This document shows, in pieces, positions 28,118-36,341 of a stretch of DNA of 44,373 nt. Position 1 is the first letter of the stretch; every line of letters begins with the position of its first letter. The stretch lies in NCBI RefSeq assembly GCF_009764265.1, contig NZ_RWIR01000010.1, positions 1-44,373 of the forward strand, in the 5' to 3' direction. The DNA comes from Pseudomonas sp. PB101 (lineage in GTDB: Bacteria; Pseudomonadota; Gammaproteobacteria; Pseudomonadales; Pseudomonadaceae). Both the position numbers and the translations under genes were made by a program. The notes below the pieces were generated by a model. It made no database searches. It was given only the letters and a program-made list of their open reading frames with translations, and was not told where the DNA came from.

Positions 28118-29380
28118 TCAGCGCGGGCCTTTGCCCGCCACCGAGTAGAGCACCTGCTGGTTTCGGGTTTTCATGAACTCTTCCAGGCTCTGGCCGCGCA
28201 TGGCAGCGTAGACCTGCAAGTTGGGAATCCCGAGTACCGCCGCGAGCTTCTCCAGCACAAAGAAGATCGCCCCGTACTGAATCAGCCCGCGCCAGTCATG
28301 GCGGCGCAACAGATCCCGTTCCTCGTCGCTCAGGCCACCTTCATCGAACAACGCTTCCGGCGTTTCGAGAAAACGCTGGCGCCATTGCGGCTCGATCATG
28401 CGATGCAGGAACTTGTTCAAGCGATAGCCCTTGGCGCTGCGTTCCAGGGTGAACGGATAGGTGCCCTCGAGCTTTTCGATGCCGGCCAACTGGTGCTGCA
28501 TATGTTGCAAGTGGCGTGCGTTGGCATCGGCAGGCAGCGCCCGATCCTGGTTTTCCAGCAACAGGGTCGCGATACCGGTCATCGACGGCAGGTAATAGTC
28601 CTGATGCAGATTTTTCACCGTGGCCGACAACGCGCCGCGCATGATCAGCCAGGTGATCACCTCCGAGCCTTCCATGCCGCCCAGGGTGGCGTATTCGGCG
28701 TGGGTCAGTTCGGTCAGGCGCAGCGGGTCGTTGACCAGCAGATCGATGAACTGTTCGTCCCACTGCGGGTTGTTGAAACCGCAGCGCTCGCCATGCACCT
28801 GATGGGACACGCCGCCGGTGGCGACAATGGCCACCTTCAAGTCGTCGGGATAGCTCTCAATCGCGCGACGCAGGGCCTGGCCCAACTTATAGCAGCGCAA
28901 CGCACTGGGAATCGGGAACTGCAACACCCCCACCTGCAGCGGCACGATTTGCACCGGCCACGCCGGATCACAGGGCAACAGCGCCGACATCGGCGAGAAA
29001 AAACCGTGGTCCAGCGGCTTGTCGCGGAAGAAGCTCATGTCGAACTCATCGGCCATCAGGCTTTGCCCGATGTGCCGCGACAGCGCGGCATGCCCGCCCA
29101 CCGCAGGCAGCGAGCGTGGATTGCCGCCCTCGTCGGCGACCTCGTAACGCTCATCGACGCCCAGGGAGAACGCGCCATAGTGGTCGAAGAAAAACGACGT
29201 CACATGGTCGTTGAAGATGTAGAACAGCACATCCGGCTGTTGCTCCTTCAACCACACCTTGATCGGTTCGAAGCCTTCGAAAATCGGCGCCCACGCCGCC
29301 TCGTTCTGCTTATCGTGATCGACGGCGAAGCCGATGGTAGGTGTATGGGAGACAGCGAGGCCACCGATAATGCGTGCCAT
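28118..29380 (-). CDS. galA: Gallate dioxygenase
   Basis: A 420-residue class III (LigB-type) extradiol dioxygenase in which the catalytic LigB domain is fused to a LigA-like helical C-terminal domain (about residues 290-420), as in P. putida GalA. Fe(II) ligand candidates are His12 in AVSHTP, His59 in IFNDHV and a Glu near residue 237-240 in GGMEGSE; GGVSHQVHGE holds the likely catalytic His. It opens gallate to 4-oxalomesaconate. ATG 29380 is preceded by AGGA; the longer frame adds unrelated residues. It follows galT by 25 nt. Confidence 0.94.
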   Translation of the reverse strand: MARIIGGLAVSHTPTIGFAVDHDKQNEAAWAPIFEGFEPIKVWLKEQQPDVLFYIFNDHVTSFFFDHYGAFSLGVDERYEVADEGGNPRSLPAVGGHAALSRHIGQSLMADEFDMSFFRDKPLDHGFFSPMSALLPCDPAWPVQIVPLQVGVLQFPIPSALRCYKLGQALRRAIESYPDDLKVAIVATGGVSHQVHGERCGFNNPQWDEQFIDLLVNDPLRLTELTHAEYATLGGMEGSEVITWLIMRGALSATVKNLHQDYYLPSMTGIATLLLENQDRALPADANARHLQHMQHQLAGIEKLEGTYPFTLERSAKGYRLNKFLHRMIEPQWRQRFLETPEALFDEGGLSDEERDLLRRHDWRGLIQYGAIFFVLEKLAAVLGIPNLQVYAAMRGQSLEEFMKTRNQQVLYSVAGKGPR

Positions 29381-29405
29381 GATGAGTTCCTGTGTTCGAA
29401 AAAGA

Positions 29406-30743
29406 TTATTGCGCCAGCAGGGCCCGGTTGACCCGGCGCCGTGCATGACCGTTGGCCAGGATCGCCAGTGCGGCGATGAAGGCCGGCACGCTCAACAGGG
29501 CGAACAGAAACGGCAGGCCCAACCCGAGGCTGAGCACCGCACCACCGATGAGAGAACCAAAGATACCGCCGAAACGACCGATGCCGAGCATCCAGCTCAC
29601 GCCCGTTGCACGGAATTCCGTCGGGTAATAACCCGGGGCAAACGCGTTGAGGCCAGTCTGCGCGCCGCTCATGCAGAAACCGGCGGCGACCACGCCAAGC
29701 GCCAGCAGGCTCGACTCCAGGCTGAAAGCCCCCAGCAGCAGGATAAACACCCCGCCCAGCGCATAGGAGGTGGCGATCACGCCGTTCGGATTGCGTCGGT
29801 CCATGACCCAGCCCACCACGATCGCCCCGACCGTACCGCCGATCTGGAACAGGCCGGTGATGGTGGCGGCGCGCTCGATGGACAGACCGCCTTCACGCAA
29901 CAGGGTCGGCATCCAGCCCATGGTCAGGTAGATCACCAGCAGGCCCATGAAATAGGTCAGCCAGAGCGCCAGGGTGCCAGTCCGATAACGTTCGGTGAAC
30001 AGCATGCGCACCGGCGCCTTGTGCTGGGCCTGGGGTTCGGCGAGGGTGAAGTTTGTCGTGGCCGTGAATTTGCCGCCAAGCTTGTTCAGTACCTTGGCGA
30101 TCTGGGCGGCTGGCGCATTGCGCGCCGCCAGGAAACGTGCGGACTCAGGCAGCAACAACCAGAGGAACGGCAATAGCACCAGCGGCAGAATGCCGCCGGC
30201 GAGCAACACCGACTTCCAGCCGTGCAGGGGAATCAACCAGGCTGCCAACAAGCCGCCCAGCCCCGATCCCATGTTGAATCCGGTAAACATGATGGTGATG
30301 AACAGCGAGCGATTGCGCTCCGGCAGGTATTCGGCAAGCAGCGTGGTGGTGTTGGGCATTGCGGCGCCCAGGGCCACACCGGTCAACAGGCGCAAGGCCG
30401 CCAGCTCATAGGGGTTACGCGCAAACGCACACGCCAGGCTCAAGACACTGAACCCCGTCACCGCCAACAGCAGCACTTTCTTGCGTCCCACGCGGTCAGC
30501 GTAAGGGCCGGCGGTCAAGGCTCCAATGGCGAGCCCGACCATCCCGGCACTCATGACGGGGCCAAACGCCGCTTTGGACAACCCCCATTCCTGAATCAGT
30601 GAAGGCGCGATAAAGCCCATGACCGCCACATCGAGCCCATCGAATAGAACAATGAAGAAGCACAGGCTCATGATGAGCCACTGGTAGCCGGCAACCGGTC
30701 GGTTGTCGATCCACGCTTTGATATCGACCGTCTCGTGACTCAT
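29406..30743 (-). CDS. galT: Gallate MFS transporter
   Basis: A 445-residue twelve-helix MFS protein of the aromatic acid:H+ symporter family. The motif LFDGLDVAVMGFIAPSL in helix 1 (with two Asp), GPYADRVGRKKVL after helix 2 and LPESARFLAAR in the central loop are those of PcaK, GalT and MhbT. It imports gallate through the inner membrane. AAGGTG precedes the ATG at 30743. It is the first gene of galT-galA-galP, so the promoter should lie in the 468 nt upstream. Confidence 0.9.
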   Translation of the reverse strand: MSHETVDIKAWIDNRPVAGYQWLIMSLCFFIVLFDGLDVAVMGFIAPSLIQEWGLSKAAFGPVMSAGMVGLAIGALTAGPYADRVGRKKVLLLAVTGFSVLSLACAFARNPYELAALRLLTGVALGAAMPNTTTLLAEYLPERNRSLFITIMFTGFNMGSGLGGLLAAWLIPLHGWKSVLLAGGILPLVLLPFLWLLLPESARFLAARNAPAAQIAKVLNKLGGKFTATTNFTLAEPQAQHKAPVRMLFTERYRTGTLALWLTYFMGLLVIYLTMGWMPTLLREGGLSIERAATITGLFQIGGTVGAIVVGWVMDRRNPNGVIATSYALGGVFILLLGAFSLESSLLALGVVAAGFCMSGAQTGLNAFAPGYYPTEFRATGVSWMLGIGRFGGIFGSLIGGAVLSLGLGLPFLFALLSVPAFIAALAILANGHARRRVNRALLAQ

Positions 30744-31211
30744 GTTTTCACCTTCTTATTGTTGTAGAGATACCGAACGGCCTGGAGATCGGTGCAACCC
30801 AGAGGCCGCCCGACAGCCGAACGCTGGACGTGACTTTAAAGCCGCAGTTGCCCGCACCGCCTCTGGGAAATCCTTAAACGGGTATCTGTTTTTCTTATCG
30901 GGTGATTTGCAGTGCGTTGCTGCGATGCCAATGACCGCCAACAGATACTGTGGGAAACGCCAAAGCGCCTGTTCGGCTTTACCGCCTGACCCAAAACGTC
31001 ACGGATAACCCGCAAGCCCATGGATGGGGGCGGCTGATCATTGTCTGCGCCAGGTGCCGGGGGATGTGCCATGAATACACAAATGGAATATAACCAACGC
31101 ACTGAGTTTGATATCGGATAAGCGGTCTGTGGATATACGGCGCGCCATGGGTGATACGACTAACTTTATAGATCCGCGTTGCCAGTCCGGCACACAGTAG
31201 CGGTGACCCCC
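30744..31211. other. Gene-free stretch upstream of galT
   Basis: 468 nt between the divergent galT and DUF2092 genes. It is lower in GC than its surroundings, especially at 31080-31170, and should hold the galT promoter and a GalR site as well as the DUF2092 promoter. I could not identify a clear palindrome or sigma box. No supported small gene was seen. Confidence 0.5.
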
Positions 31212-32021
31212 ATGGAAAAGACTCCCCGAAAGTTTATCCACTCCCCTGTAACCCGAATCACCGGAGCTGGACTTGTATTGGTAATGGGTTTTGGCGCGTC
31301 GGCAGGCGCACTGGCGGATGAGGCCTATGCGAAAAGCCAGCTCAAGAACATGTCCGACTATATGTCAGCGCAAAAAAGCATATCGTTCAACTACGACACT
31401 ATCCTCGAAGTCGTGACCAAAGATCAGCAACGACTTACATTGGCGGGATCCGGCACGGTCGTTATCAACCGACCGGACAAGTTGCGCAACACGCGCTCCA
31501 GCGGGTTTGCCGATATCGAGATGGTGTTTGATGGCAAGACGCTGACCTTGTTGGGAAAAGGTAAAAACATTTACTCGCAGGTCGAGATCCCGGGCACGCT
31601 TGACCACCTGCTCGATGTGTTGAGGGATAAATACAACAGGCCGCTGCCCGGCGCGGACCTGTTCATGTCCAATCCTCAAGATCAACTGATGGCCGGCGTG
31701 AACAACATCAAGGACCTGGGCAGTGGCGTTATCGGTGGCGTGGAATGCGATCACCTGGCCTTCAGGAAGAAAGAGGTTGATTGGCAGATCTGGATTGCCC
31801 AGGGCGATCGGCCTTATCCGTGTCGGTATTCGATCACGTCCAAAACGATTGCCGGGAGCCCGCAGTACAGCATCCAGCTGAGAGACTGGAAAAGCGGCGA
31901 TACCGTTGCAGCTGATGATTTTGTTTTTAACAATTCGACGGATGCGAAAAAGATCGATCTCAAGGACCTGCCCAACGCCGAGGGCCTGCCGAGCAATTTT
32001 GTGCGAGGAAAAACCAAATGA
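31212..32021 (+). CDS. DUF2092 domain protein, exported
   Basis: A 269-residue protein from ATG 31212. Its signal peptide ends near AGALA|DEAY, followed by a DUF2092 domain: AKSQLKNMSDYMSAQKSISF, then DKLRNTRSSGFADIEMVFDG and GKGKNIYSQVEIPGTLD. The fold resembles LolA/LppX-like lipoprotein carriers (FDGKTLTLL, CDHLAFRKKEVDWQIWI). DUF2092 proteins are periplasmic and of unknown function; binding of a lipid or hydrophobic ligand is a reasonable guess from the LolA-like pattern. Its stop overlaps the start of the next small gene (ATGA, 32018-32021). Confidence 0.82.
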   Translation: MEKTPRKFIHSPVTRITGAGLVLVMGFGASAGALADEAYAKSQLKNMSDYMSAQKSISFNYDTILEVVTKDQQRLTLAGSGTVVINRPDKLRNTRSSGFADIEMVFDGKTLTLLGKGKNIYSQVEIPGTLDHLLDVLRDKYNRPLPGADLFMSNPQDQLMAGVNNIKDLGSGVIGGVECDHLAFRKKEVDWQIWIAQGDRPYPCRYSITSKTIAGSPQYSIQLRDWKSGDTVAADDFVFNNSTDAKKIDLKDLPNAEGLPSNFVRGKTK

Positions 32022-32209
32022 ACCTCTTGATGAAGTCGGCTGGCCTGTTGCTGGGGGGATTGGTCCTGATATGCGCGCTTGAGTTGGGAGAGACCTTGTC
32101 GATCCCCGGTGTGCACAGTGTTATTGCTCCAGCCGAGGCTGTGGTCGGGCGTCCCCTCACCCCCGTGAGCGTTGCGGGAGTGGCAAGGCGCACGGCACGA
32201 CGCAATTGA
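32018..32209 (+). CDS. Small membrane-anchored or exported protein
   Basis: A 63-residue protein coupled to the DUF2092 gene by a 4-nt overlap. One hydrophobic segment (LLLGGLVLICALELG) is followed by a short tail with GRPLTPVSVAGVARRTARR, an Arg-rich end. I do not recognise a characterised family. The tight coupling suggests that it acts with the DUF2092 protein in the envelope. The stop is followed after a few bases by the triple REP block, and the C-terminus ends abruptly after the Arg-rich motif, so a longer ancestral protein cut by REP insertion is possible. Confidence 0.65.
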   Translation: MNLLMKSAGLLLGGLVLICALELGETLSIPGVHSVIAPAEAVVGRPLTPVSVAGVARRTARRN

Positions 32210-32219
32210 TCCCCGGGTC

Positions 32220-32625
32220 CCTTGTAGGAGCTGGCTTGTCGGGTCGCCGCATCGCAGCGATGGTCGTCAGCGATAACGCGCGTAAACAGGACAAGCGCGG
32301 CGCACTCGAGCCCATCGCCAGCAAGCCGGCTCCTACAGGTATTGCGGGTTGCCCGGAATTTTCGACCAGGATGCGGTCCTTGTAGGAGCTGGCTTGCCAG
32401 CGATGGTCGTGAACGATAACGCTGGTAACCAGGATAAACGCGGTGCATTGAAGTGCATCGCCGGCAAGCCGGCTCCTACAGGTATTGCGGGTTTCGCGGG
32501 ATTTTCGACCAGGATGCGGTCCTTGTAGGAGCTGGCTTGCCAGCGATGGTCGTTAACGATAACGCGGGTAACCAGGATAAACGCGGCGCATTGAAGTCCA
32601 TCGCCGGCAAGCCGGCTCCTACAGG
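32220..32625. repeat. Three tandem REP-pair units (BIME-like)
   Basis: Each unit has CTTGTAGGAGCTGGCTTG at its left and GCAAGCCGGCTCCTACAGG at its right, in inverted orientation about 105-120 nt apart. Units lie at 32220-32339, 32378-32482 and 32521-32625. Units 2 and 3 are nearly identical, with a period of 143 bp including the spacer ATTGCGGGTTT... ; unit 1 is more diverged and has about 16 extra bases. This is a standard Pseudomonas REP arrangement, recently duplicated in tandem. Confidence 0.92.
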
Positions 32626-33163
32626 TATTGCGGGTTTCGCGGGATTTTTGGAGACGTTTTTTAGGGGTAATTGGCTTATAACCACCGATTTTCACCTTGG
32701 AATATGCAAAAAAAGGCGAAAAAATCTGCACGGCTTTCATCAGCCTTCCGACTCGCCGAAAGCCTTTTAGGGCAACGGCTGCGCCCTCCAGTGATAGCAA
32801 TGTGCAACTAACTACGACACTGCCGCTGGTCAGCAAATTTGATCAAAAAATGAACGGAGATGGTTTTTTTCGTTCAGAATACGCAACAGGTGGCACGGGC
32901 AACGATGCTCACCTCACCCCCAGAAGCGGAAGTTAAAACCTCATATAGACGCCCAGTGCGAATGAGGTTTTTTGTTACCTGAAAATGGAACTGGTCGAAT
33001 GATTGAAAGTTCATTCGAGAAACTCGCTTTTTTCTTCGCAGCGCATTAGCCGCAAGATTAAATAATAGAAATTGCTGGATCACAACCGTAGTCGGCATCG
33101 GAATAAACCCAACTAATCCGTGCTGAAATCATGTTGATCCACTGTTAGATCAAAGAGGTAACC
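32626..33163. other. Gene-free stretch with a hairpin terminator and a possible porin relic
   Basis: 538 nt without a supported gene and AT-richer than its neighbours. AAAACCTCAT (32935-32944) pairs with ATGAGGTTTT (32962-32971) as a perfect 10-bp stem. It has T-runs on the plus strand, like a rho-independent terminator. On the minus strand the same segment reads KTSFALGVYMRF then stop at 32933. That resembles the last beta-strand of an outer-membrane protein, but a stop codon lies just upstream, so at most a short relic remains. The promoter of the membrane-protein gene at 33164 should lie in the last part. Confidence 0.45.
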
Positions 33164-33817
33164 ATGGAACTAAGTATACTGTCTTCGCCTGCCGCGGAAT
33201 ATATTCGCCTGGGTGTTGTATATTTCCATCTTATCGCCTGCTGCGTTGCAATCGGGCTTGTGTTGACCAGTGACGTTGCCATGGTCAAGCAACTCCTCAA
33301 GGGGGATGTGTCGGGTCACCATGATGACGCACACATGGAAAGCCTGCAAAAAACCGTAGTGCTTGCGCTTGTGGCTCTGTGGATTACCGGCATTGCTATT
33401 ATCGGAATAGATTATGCCGGCAAGGGCATGGAATATTTCCTCAACCCAAAGTTGCAAGCCAAAATCGGCATCGTTGTGCTGTTGACCTTTAACGGTTACC
33501 TCTTGCATAGCGCTGTATTGCCGGCGCTGAAAAAAGCCGGTTCGTTACTTAAACTTTCCTTCAACTTGCGCATGCTCGCACTGTTCTCCGGCGCGCTCTC
33601 CGGTGTGTCGTGGTTCTATGCCGCCATGCTCGGTGTCGGTCGTCCATTGGCCTGGAAATACTCGCTGGTCGAGTTGCTGGCAGCCTATCCGGTTCTGATC
33701 GTCGGGGGCTTTGCAATGATGGTGCTGCTCACTGCCTGGGCAAAAAACAAAGACGCTCAAGACCGTATGGAGCGAGGCACCTGGGACAACAGAAACGCTG
33801 CCCTGGCTGGCTGGTAA
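33164..33817 (+). CDS. Hypothetical inner-membrane protein
   Basis: A 217-residue protein with about five or six transmembrane helices: YIRLGVVYFHLIACCVAIGL, VVLALVALWITGIAIIGI, IGIVVLLTFNGYLLHSA, MLALFSGALSGVSWFYAAML, and LLAAYPVLIVGGFAMMVLL. A His-rich loop (SGHHDDAHMES) between helices 1 and 2 and the His in helix 1 could bind a metal or haem, but no known haem motif is visible. AGAGG lies 8 nt before the ATG. I do not recognise a characterised family. It lies 90 nt upstream of a small secreted-protein gene in the same direction. Confidence 0.78.
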   Translation: MELSILSSPAAEYIRLGVVYFHLIACCVAIGLVLTSDVAMVKQLLKGDVSGHHDDAHMESLQKTVVLALVALWITGIAIIGIDYAGKGMEYFLNPKLQAKIGIVVLLTFNGYLLHSAVLPALKKAGSLLKLSFNLRMLALFSGALSGVSWFYAAMLGVGRPLAWKYSLVELLAAYPVLIVGGFAMMVLLTAWAKNKDAQDRMERGTWDNRNAALAGW

Positions 33818-33907
33818 CGCCAGGTTGAATCCGCAGGTCCGGCTTTAGCCAAAGAATTCGCTGTTAACTTTTTACTGAATCTCACTTTCTCACTTGAGGA
33901 TAATCAA

Positions 33908-34114
33908 ATGAAATCCATTAAAGCTCTCTTCGTAATCGCTGCCCTGACCGCTTCTTCCCTGGCCATGGCCACGGGTGGTGGTGACAAGACGTTCAATCGC
34001 ATGGAGTCGAACCGCAAAGTCTCGATGGAAGCCTTCCAGGTTGCGCAGAAGCAGAAGGCTGAAGCCGCTGTCGCTGAAAGCAAGGCCAAGGCGAGCAATC
34101 GCATCAACGGCTAA
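33908..34114 (+). CDS. Small secreted protein
   Basis: A 68-residue protein. MKSIKALFVIAALTASSLAMA is a signal peptide (cleavage near AMA|TGG). The mature part of about 47 residues is one predicted amphipathic helix rich in Ala, Lys and Glu (EAFQVAQKQKAEAAVAESKA). TTGAGGATAATC precedes the ATG. It is followed by a strong terminator. Such small periplasmic proteins are common in Pseudomonas and are often stress- or metal-induced; no function can be assigned here. Confidence 0.75.
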   Translation: MKSIKALFVIAALTASSLAMATGGGDKTFNRMESNRKVSMEAFQVAQKQKAEAAVAESKAKASNRING

Positions 34115-34170
34115 TCGGTGTAGCACGGCCCGGTCGGTGTTTCGGGCCGCGTAAAACGATGGCAAAAAGA

Positions 34171-34204
34171 AGTCGCAAACCCTGCAGGGTTTGCGACTTT
34201 TTTA
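34171..34204. terminator. Bidirectional rho-independent terminator
   Basis: AGTCGCAAACCC/GGGTTTGCGACT form a perfect 12-bp stem with loop TGCA. T-runs follow on both strands (TTTTT on plus, TTCTTTTT on minus). It lies between the convergent small secreted-protein gene and the Gly-rich protein gene and should end both transcripts. Confidence 0.93.
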
Positions 34205-34267
34205 TACGCCCTTCAAACTGCCGGGACGTTATCTGCGGGTATGCCTGCCGTTGCGTAGCGTGCAGGC

Positions 34268-35188
34268 CTAGTTCCGTACCTCAGGCACGTCTACATCCGG
34301 GGCGTCTGGGGCGTCCGGCGCGTCAGGGGCATCCGCCACATCCTGTCTGGCTGCCCTCGCCTCGGCCTTGGCCGCCTCTCTGGCCGCGTTCGCCTCAGCC
34401 TTAGCGGCGTCCCTGGTTGCATCTGCAGCAGCCCTGGCTGTGTCTCTGGCCGCATCTGCATCTGCCTTGGCGGCGTCCCTGGCGGCATCTGCAGCGGCCC
34501 GGGCAGCATCTCTGGTTGCATCCGCACCTGCTACGCCAGCCGCTTTTGCAGCGTCTCTGGCCGCATCTGCGTCAGCTCTTGCTGCATCCCGGGCCGCATC
34601 TGCGTCAGCTCTTGCCGCATCCCGGGCAGCATCTGCATCAGCCTTGGCAGTGTCCCTGGCTGCATTCGCATCATTTCTGGCGGCGTCCCTGGCTGCGTCT
34701 GCGGCATCGTTGTCCGCATTGTTATTGCCACGTGCATTGCCCTGGCCTGCATTGCCGGCAACACCACCATTGTCAGCGTCGCCGCGCCCCAGACCGCCAT
34801 GCCCTGAGGCACCATCACCGCCATGGCCACTGCCGGCGTTACCGCCGCCGCCATTACCACCGTGACCACTGCCTCCGGAGCCTCCATTGCCGGAGCCACC
34901 TCCGTGACCACCACTGCCACCACTGCTACCGCCGGCGCCGGCGCCACCGCCACCGCCACCAGCGCCGTTGCCACCATGGCCGCCTCCGCCGTCACCACCG
35001 TGACCGCCACCTCCGGAGCCACCGCCACCACCGTGACCGCCACCGCCTCCATTACCGCCCCCACCACCGCTGCCACCATCTTTGGCATACGCGCTGGAGA
35101 AACTACCGACGTAATCGGGCACCAGCACAGTCGATGCCGACAGCACCGCGCCTATTGCCAGAGCCAACCAACATTTTTTGAGAAGCAT
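34268..35188 (-). CDS. Secreted Gly-rich protein with LEA-like 11-residue repeats
   Basis: A 306-residue protein in four parts. Residues 1-35 are a signal peptide (LALAIGAVLSASTVLVPDYV, cleavage after AYA). Residues 36-160 are almost wholly Gly with Ser, His, Asn and Asp. Residues 161-282 are about ten 11-residue units of the form ADADAARDAAR. Residues 283-306 are an acidic tail with DAP repeats. The 11-residue Ala/Asp/Arg period gives a continuous amphipathic helix like group 3 LEA proteins. The N-terminus is paralogous to the product of 38977-39675. A GTGGGAA-N3-TTCCCAC palindrome lies 171 nt upstream. Function unknown; an extracellular or envelope protective or matrix role is inferred. Confidence 0.78.
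   Translation of the reverse strand: MLLKKCWLALAIGAVLSASTVLVPDYVGSFSSAYAKDGGSGGGGGNGGGGGHGGGGGSGGGGHGGDGGGGHGGNGAGGGGGGAGAGGSSGGSGGHGGGSGNGGSGGSGHGGNGGGGNAGSGHGGDGASGHGGLGRGDADNGGVAGNAGQGNARGNNNADNDAADAARDAARNDANAARDTAKADADAARDAARADADAARDAARADADAARDAAKAAGVAGADATRDAARAAADAARDAAKADADAARDTARAAADATRDAAKAEANAAREAAKAEARAARQDVADAPDAPDAPDAPDVDVPEVRN
34343..34708 (-). repeat. 33-bp tandem coding repeats (11-residue units)
   Basis: About ten units encode variants of ADADAARDAAR, interrupted once by AAGVAGADATRD. Neighbouring units differ mainly by synonymous or Ala/Asp/Thr changes. This indicates expansion by unequal crossing-over or slippage, so copy number may vary between strains. Confidence 0.85.
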
Positions 35189-35358
35189 GATGCACCTCCG
35201 CTTGGAGTTGCGTAGTCATGTCCGTATCGAACGCAATGTCCAGTGAGTTCCCGGCCGCCCATTGGGGCGGCCAGCCAACCGGCACGGCCATTAATTTGCA
35301 GCAAGAACAAGCAACTGCGGTTTCCGAAAGATCCTTCAACGCCAGTCGGCATCCAAAC

Positions 35359-35375
35359 GTGGGAAATATTCCCAC
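35359..35375. promoter_or_regulatory. Palindromic operator candidate, site 1
   Basis: GTGGGAA-ATA-TTCCCAC, a perfect 7-3-7 inverted repeat, lies in the 301-nt gap upstream of the LEA-like Gly-rich protein gene (start 35188). The same motif stands at 38884 and 39765. The remainder of this gap (35189-35489) shows no gene. Confidence 0.7.
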
Positions 35376-35489
35376 ACCTTTAGATTAGTGCTGTCAGCCC
35401 GTGTGTCAACGACCGAACATCAGGACGCGCGCAGGCGATGGCCGGATCGAGGCGGTGAACCTCCATCAGGGCAGGTAAACAGGCAGGTA

Positions 35490-36239
35490 TCAGAATGTGT
35501 GGCTGAACAGCACGCCCGCCTCGGCATCCGGGCTGGCCTCGGAAAACCCCTGGACGGCATACAACTGGAACTTCCAGTGCTGATTGAGCTTGTGCGTGAG
35601 GAACAGGGTGAGCTCCTTGATCTGGTCACCCGTGGACACGACCTTCTGTCGCCAGTCGTAGGAGACGCCGGCCGTGGTGCGCGCGAACACGGGCATGGCG
35701 AAGCCCAGGCCGGCGAATATCGGATCGTCGAAGTCGGTGCCCGACGGGTCACCGAATTTTCTCCAGCCAAGGGTGGCGAACCCGGTCACAGGGCCGAAGA
35801 CTTTGGCGACATCGACCTGGGCCGAATAGTCGGTTTTGCCGGTGCCCAGGCACTTGTCTTCGTCGGCCGTGGGCAACTTGACCTTGCCGATCAGGTCCAC
35901 GAACAGTCCGCCAATGTTGCCGTCCACCACGGCATAGTCGGCTCCGGCGACGGTGTCGCCCAGACCGCTTTCCACTTTGCCGCAGCCGCCGGGCAACGGC
36001 ACGCCGTCAGGACCGACCGAAGGGTTGGTGATGCGCAGCCAGGGCACAGTGAGCTTGTAGGTCATGGGGCCGGTTTCGTATCTGCCCACCAACGGTACGT
36101 ACCAGGTTTCGGACGTCGTGCCGGTGCCATAGTCACCCCGCGAATAGTCGGATCCGATCGAGGCCGTGAAGCTATCGGCCAGCGCTGGCAAGGCCAGGCT
36201 GGCAAGTAAACCGGCGAGCAGGAAACGCTTGGGGGTCAT
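35490..36239 (-). CDS. Outer-membrane beta-barrel protein
   Basis: A 249-residue protein from ATG 36239 (GAGG upstream). The signal peptide MTPKRFLLAGLLASLALPAL ends near ALA|DSF. The mature protein is made of alternating beta-strands with aromatic ends (TSETWYVPLVGRYETGPMTY, KLTVPWLRITNP) and finishes with Phe (VLFSHTF), the usual signal for outer-membrane insertion. Two Cys (GGCGKVES and DKCLGTG) may form an extracellular disulfide. It resembles small transporter or phenol-pathway MetA-like barrels; the substrate is unknown. It follows the DUF5666 gene by 102 nt on the same strand and may be co-transcribed with it. Confidence 0.78.
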   Translation of the reverse strand: MTPKRFLLAGLLASLALPALADSFTASIGSDYSRGDYGTGTTSETWYVPLVGRYETGPMTYKLTVPWLRITNPSVGPDGVPLPGGCGKVESGLGDTVAGADYAVVDGNIGGLFVDLIGKVKLPTADEDKCLGTGKTDYSAQVDVAKVFGPVTGFATLGWRKFGDPSGTDFDDPIFAGLGFAMPVFARTTAGVSYDWRQKVVSTGDQIKELTLFLTHKLNQHWKFQLYAVQGFSEASPDAEAGVLFSHTF

Positions 36240-36341
36240 GTTCACCTCGTATCTTGCGTCCTCGAAGTTCACTCGCATGCTTTGTTGCGTGACTTACCCA
36301 GCCTAGTTACTTATGACGAAAGTGCATCATGACTGCACTGT

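Noticed and set aside
28298..29431. 377-codon plus-strand frame opposite galA
   Set aside because: Antisense to a well-conserved gallate dioxygenase; composition typical of a shadow frame.
34417..35181. Plus-strand His/Arg/Leu-rich frame opposite the LEA-like protein gene
   Set aside because: Same cause: antisense reading of Gly and Ala/Asp/Arg repeats.
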